Of a stretch of DNA of 64,000 nt, positions 1-9,141 are shown piece by piece. The position numbers and the translations under genes were made by a program. Where the stretch lies: assembly GCF_027625935.1 (NCBI RefSeq), contig NZ_CP115300.1, forward strand, positions 4,154,001-4,218,000. Reading direction: 5' to 3'. The notes beneath the pieces are model-generated. The model saw nothing but the letters and a program-made list of their open reading frames with translations. It made no database searches and had not been told where the DNA came from. The stretch is from Streptomyces camelliae (GTDB lineage: Bacteria > Actinomycetota > Actinomycetes > Streptomycetales > Streptomycetaceae). Each line of letters begins with the position of its first letter. Position 1 is the first letter of the stretch.

Positions 1-222
1 CCGCTGGGTGTAGTACGACGACAATGCCGACGGCGTCGACCGCGGCAACGCGGCCAGGGCCGCCTCCGCCGTGTCACCGGCCGAGGTGGTCGAGCTCCCG
101 GGAGAGCAGGCGGACACGAGCAGGGCGGCGGCCGTGAGAAGGCCGGCGGTGAGGCGGGCCGTTGCCCGGGGGCGGGCGCCCCGGGTCCGGCGGGGGGATG
201 GCAGGGATGGCCTGGTGTGCAT
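1..222 (-). CDS. secreted alpha/beta-hydrolase lipoprotein, N-terminal part only
   Basis: The first 74 codons are present and the rest lies off the left edge. The product begins with an arginine-rich n-region, a hydrophobic stretch, and a lipobox ending LVSAC near residue 39, followed by a Ser/Thr-rich linker and the sequence YYTQR. Secreted S33-family (tripeptidyl-aminopeptidase-like) hydrolases of Streptomyces commonly show YYxQ just before the mature domain, so I infer that family. The catalytic triad is outside the window and cannot be checked. It follows holB in the same direction after about 100 bp. No strong Shine-Dalgarno precedes the ATG, so the start rests on the signal peptide. Confidence 0.6.
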   Translation of the reverse strand, partial: MHTRPSLPSPRRTRGARPRATARLTAGLLTAAALLVSACSPGSSTTSAGDTAEAALAALPRSTPSALSSYYTQR

Positions 223-322
223 CAGGCGAGCGTAACGTTGTGCGATGAATTGAGTACGGTGCGTGGGCGATGATGTGCTCGTACGAGGGACACCGGTGGG
301 GGTGTGGCGCCTTTGAGACTCC

Positions 323-1528
323 TCACCCCGCCCGCAGTGCCATCGTCATCGCCTCCACCGCCAGCAGCGGGGCCACATTGCGGTCCAGGGCCTCGCGGCA
401 GGCGGCGATGGCCTCGATGCGGCGGAGGGTGGACTCGGGGCTGCTGCCGCGGGCGAGGCGGTCCAGGGCGTCCTCGGCGTCCGCGTTGGCGATCGCCACG
501 CGGGAGCCGAGCTGGAGGGCGAGGACGTCGCGGTAGAAGGCGGTGAGGTCGCCGAGGGCGATGTCGAGGCTGTCGCGCTGCGTACGGGTTCTGCGGCGCT
601 TCTGCATGTCCTCCAGGTCTTTCATCACACCCGCCGTACCGCGCGGCAGCCGGCCCCCCTGGGCCGCGCCCAGCGCCGCCTTCAGCTCCTCGGTCTCCTT
701 GCCGTCCATCTCCTCGGCGAGCTGCTTGGCGTCCTCGGCCGCCGCGTCGACCAGCTCCTGGGCCGCCTTGAGACAGGCGCCCACCTCGTCGAGGCGCAGC
801 GGCAGCTTCAGCACGGCGGCGCGGCGCTCACGGGCCGCCGGGTCCGTGGCCAGGCGGCGGGCGCGGTCGACGTGGCCCTGGGTGGCCCGGGCGGCGGCGG
901 CCGCGACCGGGGGCTCGATGCCGTCGCGCCGTACGAGCATGTCGGCGACCGCGTCGACGGACGGCGTACGCAGGTTCAGGTGGCGGCAGCGGGAGCGGAT
1001 CGTCGGCAGGACGTCCTCGATGGAGGGGGCGCACAGCAGCCAGACCGTGCGCGGGGCGGGCTCCTCGACGGCCTTGAGGACGGCGTTGGCGGACTTCTCG
1101 TTCAGCCGCTCGGCGTCCTCGACCAGGATGATCTGCCAGCGGCCGTTCGCCGGCGAGGTGAACGACTTGCGGACCGTGTCCCGCATGTCCTTGACCAGGA
1201 TCTCGGCCCCGACCGCGGCCACCGTGGTGACGTCCGCGTGCGTGCCGAGCAGCGCGGTGTGGCAGCCGTCGCAGAAGCCGCAGCCGGGGGAGCCGCCGAG
1301 GGCGCGGTCGGGGCTCACGCACTGCAGGGCCGCGGCGAAGGCCCTCGCCGCCTGGTTCCGGCCCGCGCCGGGCGGGCCCGTGAACAGCCAGGCGTGGGTC
1401 ATCTTCGACGTCTCGGGCAGCGGCTGGTCCGCCGCGGCGGCGGTGACGAGGGCGTCGGCGTCCCGCGCGGCGGCGTCGAGCACCGCGCTCACCTTCTCCT
1501 GCCCGACGAGGTCGTCCCATACGGTCAT
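323..1528 (-). CDS. holB: DNA polymerase III subunit delta'
   Basis: A 401-residue clamp-loader subunit that helps load the sliding clamp at the replication fork. Visible features: a P-loop-like GPPGAGRN at 51-58 whose usual GK[ST] is replaced by GRN, a four-cysteine zinc module (C70, C83, C86, C89), the sensor region around LVEDAERL, and the SRC arginine-finger motif at 179-181. Loss of the P-loop lysine suits delta', which in many bacteria does not hydrolyse ATP itself. The length fits actinobacterial proteins, which carry an Ala/Glu-rich helical C-terminal region, seen here from about residue 230. It lies downstream of tmk (217 bp gap), an association common in bacteria. Confidence 0.93.
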   Translation of the reverse strand: MTVWDDLVGQEKVSAVLDAAARDADALVTAAAADQPLPETSKMTHAWLFTGPPGAGRNQAARAFAAALQCVSPDRALGGSPGCGFCDGCHTALLGTHADVTTVAAVGAEILVKDMRDTVRKSFTSPANGRWQIILVEDAERLNEKSANAVLKAVEEPAPRTVWLLCAPSIEDVLPTIRSRCRHLNLRTPSVDAVADMLVRRDGIEPPVAAAAARATQGHVDRARRLATDPAARERRAAVLKLPLRLDEVGACLKAAQELVDAAAEDAKQLAEEMDGKETEELKAALGAAQGGRLPRGTAGVMKDLEDMQKRRRTRTQRDSLDIALGDLTAFYRDVLALQLGSRVAIANADAEDALDRLARGSSPESTLRRIEAIAACREALDRNVAPLLAVEAMTMALRAG

Positions 1529-1745
1529 GGGTCACGCCGCCCTTTCGTCACACTCCGCGTTCCTGCCCTCCATTGTGGGGGCGGGCACTGACAACGCGGT
1601 CCGAGAGCCGTCACCGACGGCCGGAAGGGCAGGGAAAAGCAGCGAAAGGCGAGGGCGGCGCCGGTCGTCCTCCGACCCGCACCGCCCTGTGCTCCGCCGC
1701 CCAGCACGGGCCCGCGCACTCGCCGTACCCCGCAGGCACCTGCCG

Positions 1746-4700
1746 TCAGCCGCGCCGCCCCCGGCCCCTGCGGCCCTGCTCCTCGTCCTGGTCGCCGTAG
1801 TCCCGCTCGTCGTACGACCCCAGCAGTTCGTCCGCCAGCGACGGCAGGTCGTCCAGCGGGGTCTCCTCGGCCCAGTCGGGGCGCGGCCGGCGCCGCGGGG
1901 TGCCGTCGGCGTCGAGCTGGGGCATCTCGCGGGTGCGGTACTCGGAGCCGTCGGGGCGCGCGGCCGGGCGCTCGTCCCGGAAGAAGCCGGACGGCACCCG
2001 GTCCGCCGGGGCGTCCCCCGGCACGGGCGGCACGCCGCCCCGGACCGGCGGCACGTCACCCCGGACGGGCGGCAGTACGGCCGTCTCGTCGGCCGCGCCC
2101 GGAGGCACCGGCGGCAGTACGGCCGTCTCCTCGGGGGAGATCTGCGGCAGGACCGCCGTCTCGTCCGCCGCGCCCGGAACCACCGGAGGCTGCGGCAGCT
2201 CGGCCGTCACCTCGGCGTCGGGGCCGGCCCCGGGCTCGCGCGCGGGACGGGCGTCCCGCGCGGACGTCTCCGCCCGCCCATCGGTTTCCCGAGCCGCCTC
2301 GTCGGCCGCGGCGCCGTCCTCCCGTACGGGACGCAGGACGGTCGTCTGCTCGGCGTCCCGCTCGTCCTGCCCGAGCGACACGACCGGCGTCGGGACGGTC
2401 TCCTCGGTGCCGCGCGGCTCCGGCGACACGACCGGGGTGGGGACCGTCGACGCCTCGGGCAGGACACCCGGCGCAGCCGGCAGGGGGGTGCTGGACCGGC
2501 GGGCCGCCGTGTCGGCCGCCGCCGCGGCCTCGGCCGCCTGCCGGCGGGCCTCCTCGGCACGCAGCAGCGCCTCCTCCGCCTTGCGCTGCTTCTCCAGGCG
2601 TCGCGCCTCCTCCTCGGCACGCAGCCGGGCCTGCCGGGCCTCCTCCTCGGCGCGCAGCCGGGCCTCCTCCTCGGCCTGCCTGCGGCGCCGCTCCTCCTCG
2701 GCCCTGCGGCGGGCCTCCTCCTCGGCGCGGGCCTTCTCCTCGGCGAGCAGCCGCTGCCGCTCCTCCTCGGCGCGCCGGGCGGCTTCCTCGGCCCGCTGCC
2801 GGGCCTCCTCCGCCTGCCGTTCGGCCTCGCGGCGCTGCGCCTCCTCCAGCTCGCGGCGCTTGCGCTCCTCCTCCTCGGCACGGAGCTTGGCGAGCTGCTC
2901 CTGGCGCTCGCGCTCCAGGCGCTCCTCCTCGGCCTTGCGGGCGGCCTCTTCCTCGGCCTTGCGGCGGGCCTCCTCCTCGGCCTTCTTCCGCGCCTCCTCC
3001 TGGGCCTTGATCTCGGCCTCGGACAGCGGCAGCACGGTGTCGAGCCGGTGCCGGATCACCGTGGTGACGGCCTCGGGCTCCTGGCCGGCGTCCACCACCA
3101 GGTAGCGGCCGGGGTCGGCGGCGGCCAGCGTGAGGAAACCGGACCGCACGCGCGCGTGGAACTCCGCCGGCTCCGACTCCAGCCGGTCCGGGGCCTCCGT
3201 GAACCGCTCCCGGGCGGTCTCCGGGGAGACGTCGAGCAGGACGGTGAGGTGCGGGACGAGTCCATTGGTCGCCCAGCGGTTGATGCGGGCGATCTCGGTC
3301 GGGGACAGGTCGCGGCCGGCGCCCTGGTAGGCGACGGACGAGTCGATGTAGCGGTCGGAGATGACGACCGCGCCGCGCTCCAGGGCGGGCCGTACGACGG
3401 TGTCGACATGCTCGGCCCGGTCGGCGGCGTACAGCAGCGCCTCCGCGCGGTGCGACAGGCCTGCCGAGGACACGTCCAGCAGGATCGAGCGCAGCCGCTT
3501 GCCGACGGGCGTGGCGCCGGGCTCGCGGGTGAGCACGACCTCGTGGCCCTTGGCCCGGATCCACTCGGCGAGGGCCTCGGCCTGGGTGGACTTGCCGGCG
3601 CCGTCGCCGCCCTCCAGGGCGATGAAGAAGCCGGTCCCGGCCGGGGCCTCGACCGGGTCGTCGCCGCCGAGCAGCGCGTCCTTGAGGTCCTGGCGCAGCG
3701 GGATGCCGGAGCGGTCGTCGACCTTGGCGAGCACCAGCGCGGCCACCGGCAGCAGCAGCGCGCCGACCAGCATCAGCGTGAAGGAGGCGCCGCCGTGCGC
3801 GAAGACGAACCGGCCGTTCTCCAGGCGGTGCCGACCGATGAGCCCGGCGACCACGGGCGCGATCAGGACGCCGAGCGCTATGCAGACGCGGACCACCGCG
3901 TGCAGATGCTCGGTGACGCGCGCGCGGCGGAAGTCCTCGGTCTCCTGGTCGAGCAGGGCGTGCCCGGTGTTCGCGGCCACGCCCGCGGTGACGCCGGCGA
4001 TCGTGACGATCAGCAGCACCGTGGTGACGTCCGGGACCAGGCCCGCGGCCAGCAGGGCGATGCCGGTGAAGGCGATCGCGAGGGCGAGGAGCCTGCGGCG
4101 CGAGAGCGAGGGCAGCAGCGCCGGGGCCGTACGGATGCCGACGGCGACGCCGCCGGTCAGGCCGAGGACCAGCAGGCCGTACAGGACCGGGCCGCCGCCC
4201 AGGTCGGCGGCGTGCAGCACGCACACCGAGACGGCGGCGGCGATCGCGCCCGCGACGGCGGCGCAGGCCGGGACGAGCAGCGGGATCGCGCCCGTACGGC
4301 CCTTGTCCATGCCGGTGCCGGTGCGCGGGCGGCGCAGGCCCTCCAGCGGGGACCGCGCGCGGGGGGTGCGCACGGCGGGCAGTTCGAGAGAGGTCAGCAC
4401 GGACAGGGAGGCGGCGAACAGGCCCGCCGCGACATACGACCCGAGGGCCGCGTGGTGCTGGTCGAACCAGGCCACGCCGGTGCCCAGCAGGTTGTTGAGC
4501 AGCCCGGCGACGACCAGCGCTGCGGCGGCCAGCGGGACGGCCAGGAAGCTGGTGCGCAGCGAGAGGCGGCGCAGGGCGTCCATGTGGTCCGGCAGCGGCC
4601 GTACGGTGGCGCCCTCCGGGGGCGGGCCGGGCAGCAGGGCGGGGGCCGCGCTCTCCCGGCACACCGTCCACAGGCGCTCGGCGACGCCGGTGACGAAGGC

Positions 4701-5156
4701 GGTGACGAGCAGGACCGCCAGGGCGTTGTCCGGCATCCAGTCGATCCACAGGGGCGCGACGATCAGCAGCAGGGCGCGCAGGGCGTCGGCGCCGACCATG
4801 GTCCAGCGCCGGTCGAGCGGGCCTTCCTGGGCGGTGAGCGAGGTCAGCGGGCCGAGCAGGACGGCGCCGAAGAGCAACGTGGCGAGCACGCGCGCGGCGA
4901 AGACCGTCGCCACTGCGAACGCCACGCCCCGGTACCCGCCGCCGAAGGAGCCCTGGGCGATCGCCGCCTGCAGGACGAGGACGACCAGGACGAGGAGGGC
5001 GAGGGCGTCGCCGGCACCGCCCACCAGGTGCGCGCTCCACAGGCGCCGCAGCTCCGGGCGGCGCAGCAGGGAGCGGACGGCGCGCTCGCGGGAGTCCGCG
5101 ACCAGCGCGTCGTCCGGGGCTGTGGTGGGGGCCGTTGGCTGCTCGGCTCGCGTCAT
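1746..5156 (-). CDS. tmk: dTMP kinase with N-terminal membrane (MFS-like) domain and long C-terminal coiled coil
   Basis: A 1136-residue fusion; ordinary thymidylate kinases have about 210 residues. Residues 1-480 form about a dozen hydrophobic helices resembling a major facilitator fold. Residues 505-715 are the kinase that makes dTDP from dTMP: P-loop GGDGAGKST, the TREPG segment, and the DRYIDSSVAYQG motif. Residues 715-890 are an uninterrupted Glu/Lys/Arg/Ala heptad coiled coil rich in EEARRKAEE. The rest is a Pro/Val/Glu-rich tail with repeated PPVxGxxPPV and ETAVLP units. Known for Streptomyces: this fusion is conserved there. Inferred: the kinase is held at the membrane and the coiled coil mediates assembly. 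Nothing visible shows what the transporter-like part carries. Confidence 0.92.
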   Translation of the reverse strand: MTRAEQPTAPTTAPDDALVADSRERAVRSLLRRPELRRLWSAHLVGGAGDALALLVLVVLVLQAAIAQGSFGGGYRGVAFAVATVFAARVLATLLFGAVLLGPLTSLTAQEGPLDRRWTMVGADALRALLLIVAPLWIDWMPDNALAVLLVTAFVTGVAERLWTVCRESAAPALLPGPPPEGATVRPLPDHMDALRRLSLRTSFLAVPLAAAALVVAGLLNNLLGTGVAWFDQHHAALGSYVAAGLFAASLSVLTSLELPAVRTPRARSPLEGLRRPRTGTGMDKGRTGAIPLLVPACAAVAGAIAAAVSVCVLHAADLGGGPVLYGLLVLGLTGGVAVGIRTAPALLPSLSRRRLLALAIAFTGIALLAAGLVPDVTTVLLIVTIAGVTAGVAANTGHALLDQETEDFRRARVTEHLHAVVRVCIALGVLIAPVVAGLIGRHRLENGRFVFAHGGASFTLMLVGALLLPVAALVLAKVDDRSGIPLRQDLKDALLGGDDPVEAPAGTGFFIALEGGDGAGKSTQAEALAEWIRAKGHEVVLTREPGATPVGKRLRSILLDVSSAGLSHRAEALLYAADRAEHVDTVVRPALERGAVVISDRYIDSSVAYQGAGRDLSPTEIARINRWATNGLVPHLTVLLDVSPETARERFTEAPDRLESEPAEFHARVRSGFLTLAAADPGRYLVVDAGQEPEAVTTVIRHRLDTVLPLSEAEIKAQEEARKKAEEEARRKAEEEAARKAEEERLERERQEQLAKLRAEEEERKRRELEEAQRREAERQAEEARQRAEEAARRAEEERQRLLAEEKARAEEEARRRAEEERRRRQAEEEARLRAEEEARQARLRAEEEARRLEKQRKAEEALLRAEEARRQAAEAAAAADTAARRSSTPLPAAPGVLPEASTVPTPVVSPEPRGTEETVPTPVVSLGQDERDAEQTTVLRPVREDGAAADEAARETDGRAETSARDARPAREPGAGPDAEVTAELPQPPVVPGAADETAVLPQISPEETAVLPPVPPGAADETAVLPPVRGDVPPVRGGVPPVPGDAPADRVPSGFFRDERPAARPDGSEYRTREMPQLDADGTPRRRPRPDWAEETPLDDLPSLADELLGSYDERDYGDQDEEQGRRGRGRRG

Positions 5157-5206
5157 GCGTTCAGCCTATCGGCAGCCACCGACAGCACACGTCGCTCTCC
5201 TGGCAT

Positions 5207-5245
5207 GCGCACGCCCCGACACCAAAGTGATGCCGGGGCGTGTGC
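5207..5245 (-). terminator. hairpin between topA and tmk
   Basis: The arms CACGCCCCG (5210-5218) and CGGGGCGTG (5234-5242) pair perfectly, with further G-U and G-C pairs outside and a 15-nt loop. It lies 49 bp after the topA stop and before the tmk start, so it probably ends or attenuates topA transcription. There is no T-tract, which is usual in Streptomyces. Confidence 0.65.
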
Positions 5246-5294
5246 GTTGCGAAGCCGAACAGGAGCGCGAAGAACTCGGTCCTCCGCGCCGGAA

Positions 5295-8114
5295 TCAGTC
5301 CTCCGCGCCCGAAGCCGACGCCTTGGCGGCGGTCGTCTTCTTGGCCGCCGTGGTCTTCTTCGCGGCCGCGGTCGTCTTCTTCGCCGCCGTCTTCTTGGCC
5401 GCGGTCTTCTTCGCCGGGGCCGTCTTCTTGGCCACCGCCTTCTTCGCGGTCTTCTTGGCGGGCCCCTTCGCGCGCTTCTCGGCGAGCAGCTCGAAGCCGC
5501 GCTCCGGGGTGATCGTCTCGACGCTGTCGCCGGAGCGGAGGGTCGCGTTGGTCTCGCCGTCGGTGACGTACGGACCGAAGCGGCCGTCCTTGACCACGAC
5601 CGGCTTGCCGGAGACCGGGTCCTCGCCCAGCTCCTTCAGCGGCGGCTTGGCGGCGGCGCGGCCACGCTGCTTGGGCTGGGCGTAGATCGCCAGCGCCTCC
5701 TCCAGCGTGATCGTGAAGAGCTGGTCCTCGGACTGCAGCGAGCGCGAGTCCGTGCCCTTCTTCAGATACGGGCCGTAGCGGCCGTTCTGCGCGGTGATCT
5801 CCTGGCCCTCGGCGTCGGTGCCGACGACGCGCGGCAGCGACATCAGCTTGAGCGCGTCGTCGAGCGTCACCGTGTCGAGCGACATCGACTTGAAGAGCGA
5901 GGCCGTGCGCGGCTTCACCGCGTTCTTGCCGGTCTTCGGGGTGCCCTCGGGGAGGATCTCGGTGACGTACGGGCCGTAGCGGCCGGCCTTGGCGACGATC
6001 TGGTGGCCCGTGGCCGGGTCGGCGCCCAGCTCGAAGTCGCCGCTGGGCTTGGCCAGCAGTTCCTCGGCCAGCTCCACGGACAGCTCGTCCGGCGCCAGGT
6101 CGTCCGGGATGTCGGCGCGCTGGTGCTCCTCGGTGTCCTTCTCGCCGCGCTCGATGTACGGGCCGTAGCGGCCGACGCGGAGCACGATGCCGTTGCCCAC
6201 CGGGAACGACGACACCTCGCGCGCGTCGATCGCGCCCAGGTCGGTGACGAGCTCCTTGAGGCCGCCGAGGTGGTCCCCGTCGCCGTTGCCGGCCTCGGCC
6301 GCCCCGCCGTGACCTGTGCCCTCGCCGAAGTAGAACCTCTTCAGCCACGGCACGGCCTGCGCCTGACCAGCCGCGATGCGGTCGAGGTCGTCCTCCATCT
6401 TGGCGGTGAAGTCGTAGTCGACGAGCCGCCCGAAGTGCTTCTCCAGGAGGTTGACCACGGCGAAGGACAGGAAGGACGGCACCAGGGCCGTGCCCTTCTT
6501 GAAGACGTAGCCGCGGTCGAGGATCGTGCCGATGATCGACGCGTACGTCGACGGGCGGCCGATCTCGCGCTCTTCCAGCTCCTTGACCAGGGAGGCCTCG
6601 GTGTAGCGCGCCGGGGGCTTGGTGGCGTGGCCGTCGACCGTGATCTCCTCGGCGGACAGCGCGTCGCCCTCGGCGACCTGCGGCAGCCGGCGCTCGCGGT
6701 CGTCCAGCTCGGCGTTCGGGTCGTCGGCACCCTCGACGTAGGCCTTCAGGAAGCCGTGGAAGGTGATCGTCTTGCCGGAGGCGCTGAACTCGACGTCCCG
6801 GCCGTCGGCGGCGGCGCCACCGATCTTGACGGTCACACTGTTGCCGGTCGCGTCCTTCATCTGGGAGGCGACGGTCCGCTTCCAGATCAGCTCGTAGAGC
6901 TTGAACTGGTCTCCGGTCAGGCCGGTCTCGGCAGGAGTGCGGAAACGATCACCCGAGGGGCGGATCGCCTCGTGGGCCTCCTGCGCGTTCTTGACCTTCG
7001 CGGCGTAGGTGCGCGGCTGCGGCGGGAGGTAGTCCGCGCCGTAGAGCTGCGTGACCTGCGCACGGGCCGCCGCGATCGCCGTGTCGCTCAGCGTCGTGGA
7101 GTCCGTACGCATGTACGTGATGTAGCCGTTCTCGTACAGCTTCTGGGCGACCTGCATCGTCGCCTTCGCGCCGAAGCCGAGCTTGCGGCTGGCCTCCTGC
7201 TGCAGCGTCGTCGTACGGAACGGGGCGTACGGCGAGCGGCGGTACGGCTTGGACTCGACCGAGCGCACGGAGAAGCGGGTGCTCTCCAGGGCGGCGGCGA
7301 GGGCGCGGGCGGTCGCCTCGTCGAGGTGGAGGGTGTTCTCGCTCTTGAGTTGTCCCAGGGAGTCGAAGTCGCGGCCCTGCGCGATCCGCCTGCCGTCGAC
7401 GGTCTGGAGGCGGGCGACCAGCGACGACGGGTCCGACGGGTCCCCCGCGCGGCCGGTCGCGAAGGTGCCCGTCAGGTCCCAGTACTCGGCAGAACGAAAA
7501 GCGATGCGCTCGCGTTCCCGCTCCACGACGAGACGCGTCGCGACGGACTGGACGCGGCCGGCCGACAGCCGGGGCATGACCTTCTTCCACAGGACCGGCG
7601 AGACCTCGTAGCCGTAGAGACGGTCGAGGATGCGGCGGGTCTCCTGGGCGTCGACCAGCTTCTGGTTGAGCTGGCGCGGGTTGGCGACGGCCTCGCGGAT
7701 CGCGTCCTTGGTGATCTCGTGGAAGACCATCCGCTTGACGGGGATCTTCGGCTTGAGGACCTCCTGGAGGTGCCAGGCGATCGCCTCGCCCTCCCGGTCC
7801 TCATCGGTGGCGAGGAAGAGCTCGTCGGAGTCCTTCAGCAGGTCCTTGAGCTTCTTGACCTGCGCCTTCTTGTCAGCGTTGATCACATAGATCGGCTGGA
7901 AGTCATGGTCTACGTCCACACCGAGGCGACGGACCTCGCCGGTGTACTTCTCGGGCACCTCGGCGGCGCCGTTGGGGAGGTCGCGGATGTGCCCGACACT
8001 CGCTTCGACGACGTAGCCGGGGCCGAGGTAGCCCTTGATCGTCTTCGCCTTGGCAGGCGACTCGACGATGACGAGTCGGCGGCCGCCCTGTGCGGTCTCG
8101 CTGGTCGGGGACAA
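5295..8114 (-). CDS. topA: DNA topoisomerase I (type IA)
   Basis: A 939-residue protein if translation starts at the TTG giving LSPTSETAQ, which has a GGAGAG ribosome-binding site about 9 nt upstream; no in-frame ATG precedes the conserved RLVIVESPAKAK. It relaxes negative supercoils. Visible: the Toprim domain at the N-terminus with TDEDREGEAIAWH, and the active-site tyrosine Y334 in YITYMRTDS. There are no zinc fingers. Instead several GRYGPY repeats (topoisomerase C-terminal repeats) lead to a tail of about 55 residues made of AKK/TAAKK units, a feature known to raise processivity of actinobacterial TopA. The frame stays open far upstream of the start, but that part is repetitive and does not look like the family. 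Confidence 0.95.
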   Translation of the reverse strand: MSPTSETAQGGRRLVIVESPAKAKTIKGYLGPGYVVEASVGHIRDLPNGAAEVPEKYTGEVRRLGVDVDHDFQPIYVINADKKAQVKKLKDLLKDSDELFLATDEDREGEAIAWHLQEVLKPKIPVKRMVFHEITKDAIREAVANPRQLNQKLVDAQETRRILDRLYGYEVSPVLWKKVMPRLSAGRVQSVATRLVVERERERIAFRSAEYWDLTGTFATGRAGDPSDPSSLVARLQTVDGRRIAQGRDFDSLGQLKSENTLHLDEATARALAAALESTRFSVRSVESKPYRRSPYAPFRTTTLQQEASRKLGFGAKATMQVAQKLYENGYITYMRTDSTTLSDTAIAAARAQVTQLYGADYLPPQPRTYAAKVKNAQEAHEAIRPSGDRFRTPAETGLTGDQFKLYELIWKRTVASQMKDATGNSVTVKIGGAAADGRDVEFSASGKTITFHGFLKAYVEGADDPNAELDDRERRLPQVAEGDALSAEEITVDGHATKPPARYTEASLVKELEEREIGRPSTYASIIGTILDRGYVFKKGTALVPSFLSFAVVNLLEKHFGRLVDYDFTAKMEDDLDRIAAGQAQAVPWLKRFYFGEGTGHGGAAEAGNGDGDHLGGLKELVTDLGAIDAREVSSFPVGNGIVLRVGRYGPYIERGEKDTEEHQRADIPDDLAPDELSVELAEELLAKPSGDFELGADPATGHQIVAKAGRYGPYVTEILPEGTPKTGKNAVKPRTASLFKSMSLDTVTLDDALKLMSLPRVVGTDAEGQEITAQNGRYGPYLKKGTDSRSLQSEDQLFTITLEEALAIYAQPKQRGRAAAKPPLKELGEDPVSGKPVVVKDGRFGPYVTDGETNATLRSGDSVETITPERGFELLAEKRAKGPAKKTAKKAVAKKTAPAKKTAAKKTAAKKTTAAAKKTTAAKKTTAAKASASGAED

Positions 8115-8205
8115 CTTCGCTCTTCTCTCCGGTCGACGCTGTGGCCTCCCCAGGGCCTTCGTCCCGGGGTCGCGGCGTACTGCTGGCACGTGTGACGCTG
8201 CGGAG

Positions 8206-8234
8206 TGTGACGGTACATCCCGCCCCCGTGTCAA
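8206..8234 (-). promoter_or_regulatory. topA: possible topA promoter
   Basis: On the minus strand a perfect TTGACA (8234-8229) lies about 115 nt upstream of the TTG start, with GTCACA or TACCGT-like sequence 13-18 nt further on as candidate -10. Streptomyces topA is known to be controlled by supercoiling. The -10 is poor, so this is only a candidate. Confidence 0.35.
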
Positions 8235-8383
8235 ACGGGAAAAGCCCACAACGGCCACTCGAACGGTAACCCGACTACCGCCATTCCTGCCGCCCGGAGT
8301 ACCTGGAGGCCCCACGACGCCTGTCCGGAGCGTGACGCTCCCCTTACTCCCGCGACACGCCCGGCGGGGTACGCCCGCCGACG

Positions 8384-8581
8384 TCAGAGGCAGGTCAGGC
8401 AGTACACGCCGAGGGCCAGCGCGGCCGTCCCGGCCACGCTCGCGAGGGTGGCCGATGCGACTTGGTTCACACCCTGGGCCACCGGCTCCCGGCGCCGGAC
8501 GCGGGTCCCGGTCCAGGCCAGCAGGGCGCCTCCGAACAGGACGAACACCACTCCCGCGAAGATCGCCGGCCCGCTCTCCAT
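8384..8581 (-). CDS. small two-helix membrane protein
   Basis: A 65-residue protein starting MESGPAIF; the ATG follows AAGGGGAG at a good distance. It has two hydrophobic segments, at about 6-24 (IFAGVVFVLFGGALLAW) and 44-63, joined by a basic loop RVRRREP, and ends with a Cys pair (YCLTCL). A longer upstream frame exists but lacks coding character. I do not recognise a family. It sits between topA and a methyltransferase gene, where I recall Streptomyces genomes carrying a short hypothetical membrane protein. Confidence 0.65.
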   Translation of the reverse strand: MESGPAIFAGVVFVLFGGALLAWTGTRVRRREPVAQGVNQVASATLASVAGTAALALGVYCLTCL

Positions 8582-9141
8582 CCCCGCGCTCCCCTTCCCC
8601 GCCGTCCGGCTCCGTCCAGCGCGGGGAGGGTGGCACGCGGGGGCGGCCGGCGGGTGACATCGGGGTGAACGGCGGGCCCATGTGACATCGAACACCAGAT
8701 CGAGTGCGGCCCGCGCACACCCGGCACCCATACTTTTCCGGCCTTTTTGCCGACCCCGGCGCGTCCCGCACTCCGCGGCCACCGATTCCGGTCGCGTGCC
8801 GCGGGCATACGACGATGATCCCGACGCCGTGATGTGTCGATCCGACCACGCCTACGACAGCGGAGGCACGGCCGGTACGACACCTGCCCCGGCACGGCAC
8901 ACGCGCACCGCGCTCCCGGCGCCCCGGAAGGCACACGGCCCCGCCCCCACCGACCCGGCCCGCCCACCAGCTCCGGCCCCCGGCTCCCCGCCCCTCGCCC
9001 CTCGCCCCAGCCTCCCGGCCGAGCTGTCGGCGCAGGCCGGACATCGGCCCGCCGGTCAGGCCCCACGGCCCCACCCGTCTCACCCCCCCTCTCGCCCGGC
9101 TTCCGGCCGAGCCGTCGGCGCAGGCCGGGCGGGCGGCCGGG
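8582..9141. other. 560-bp non-coding stretch with a direct repeat
   Basis: No convincing gene is visible on either strand; frames open here are GC-composition artefacts rich in Pro, Arg and Ala. The part near 8740-8760 is locally AT-richer (CTTTTCCGGCCTTTTTGCC). The methyltransferase-proximal end holds a 26-bp direct repeat described separately. Confidence 0.6.
9015..9128. repeat. 26-bp direct repeat after the methyltransferase gene
   Basis: The segments 9015-9040 and 9103-9128 match at 25 of 26 positions (core GTCGGCGCAGGCCGG), 88 bp apart. The second copy ends 13 bp before the stop codon of the minus-strand methyltransferase. It may be a duplicated gene end or transcription stop region. 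Confidence 0.6.

Noticed and set aside
543..8195. A 2550-codon open frame on the plus strand
   Set aside because: It is antisense to holB, tmk and topA, rich in Arg, Gly, Leu and Val without domains, and arises from high GC3 of the true genes.
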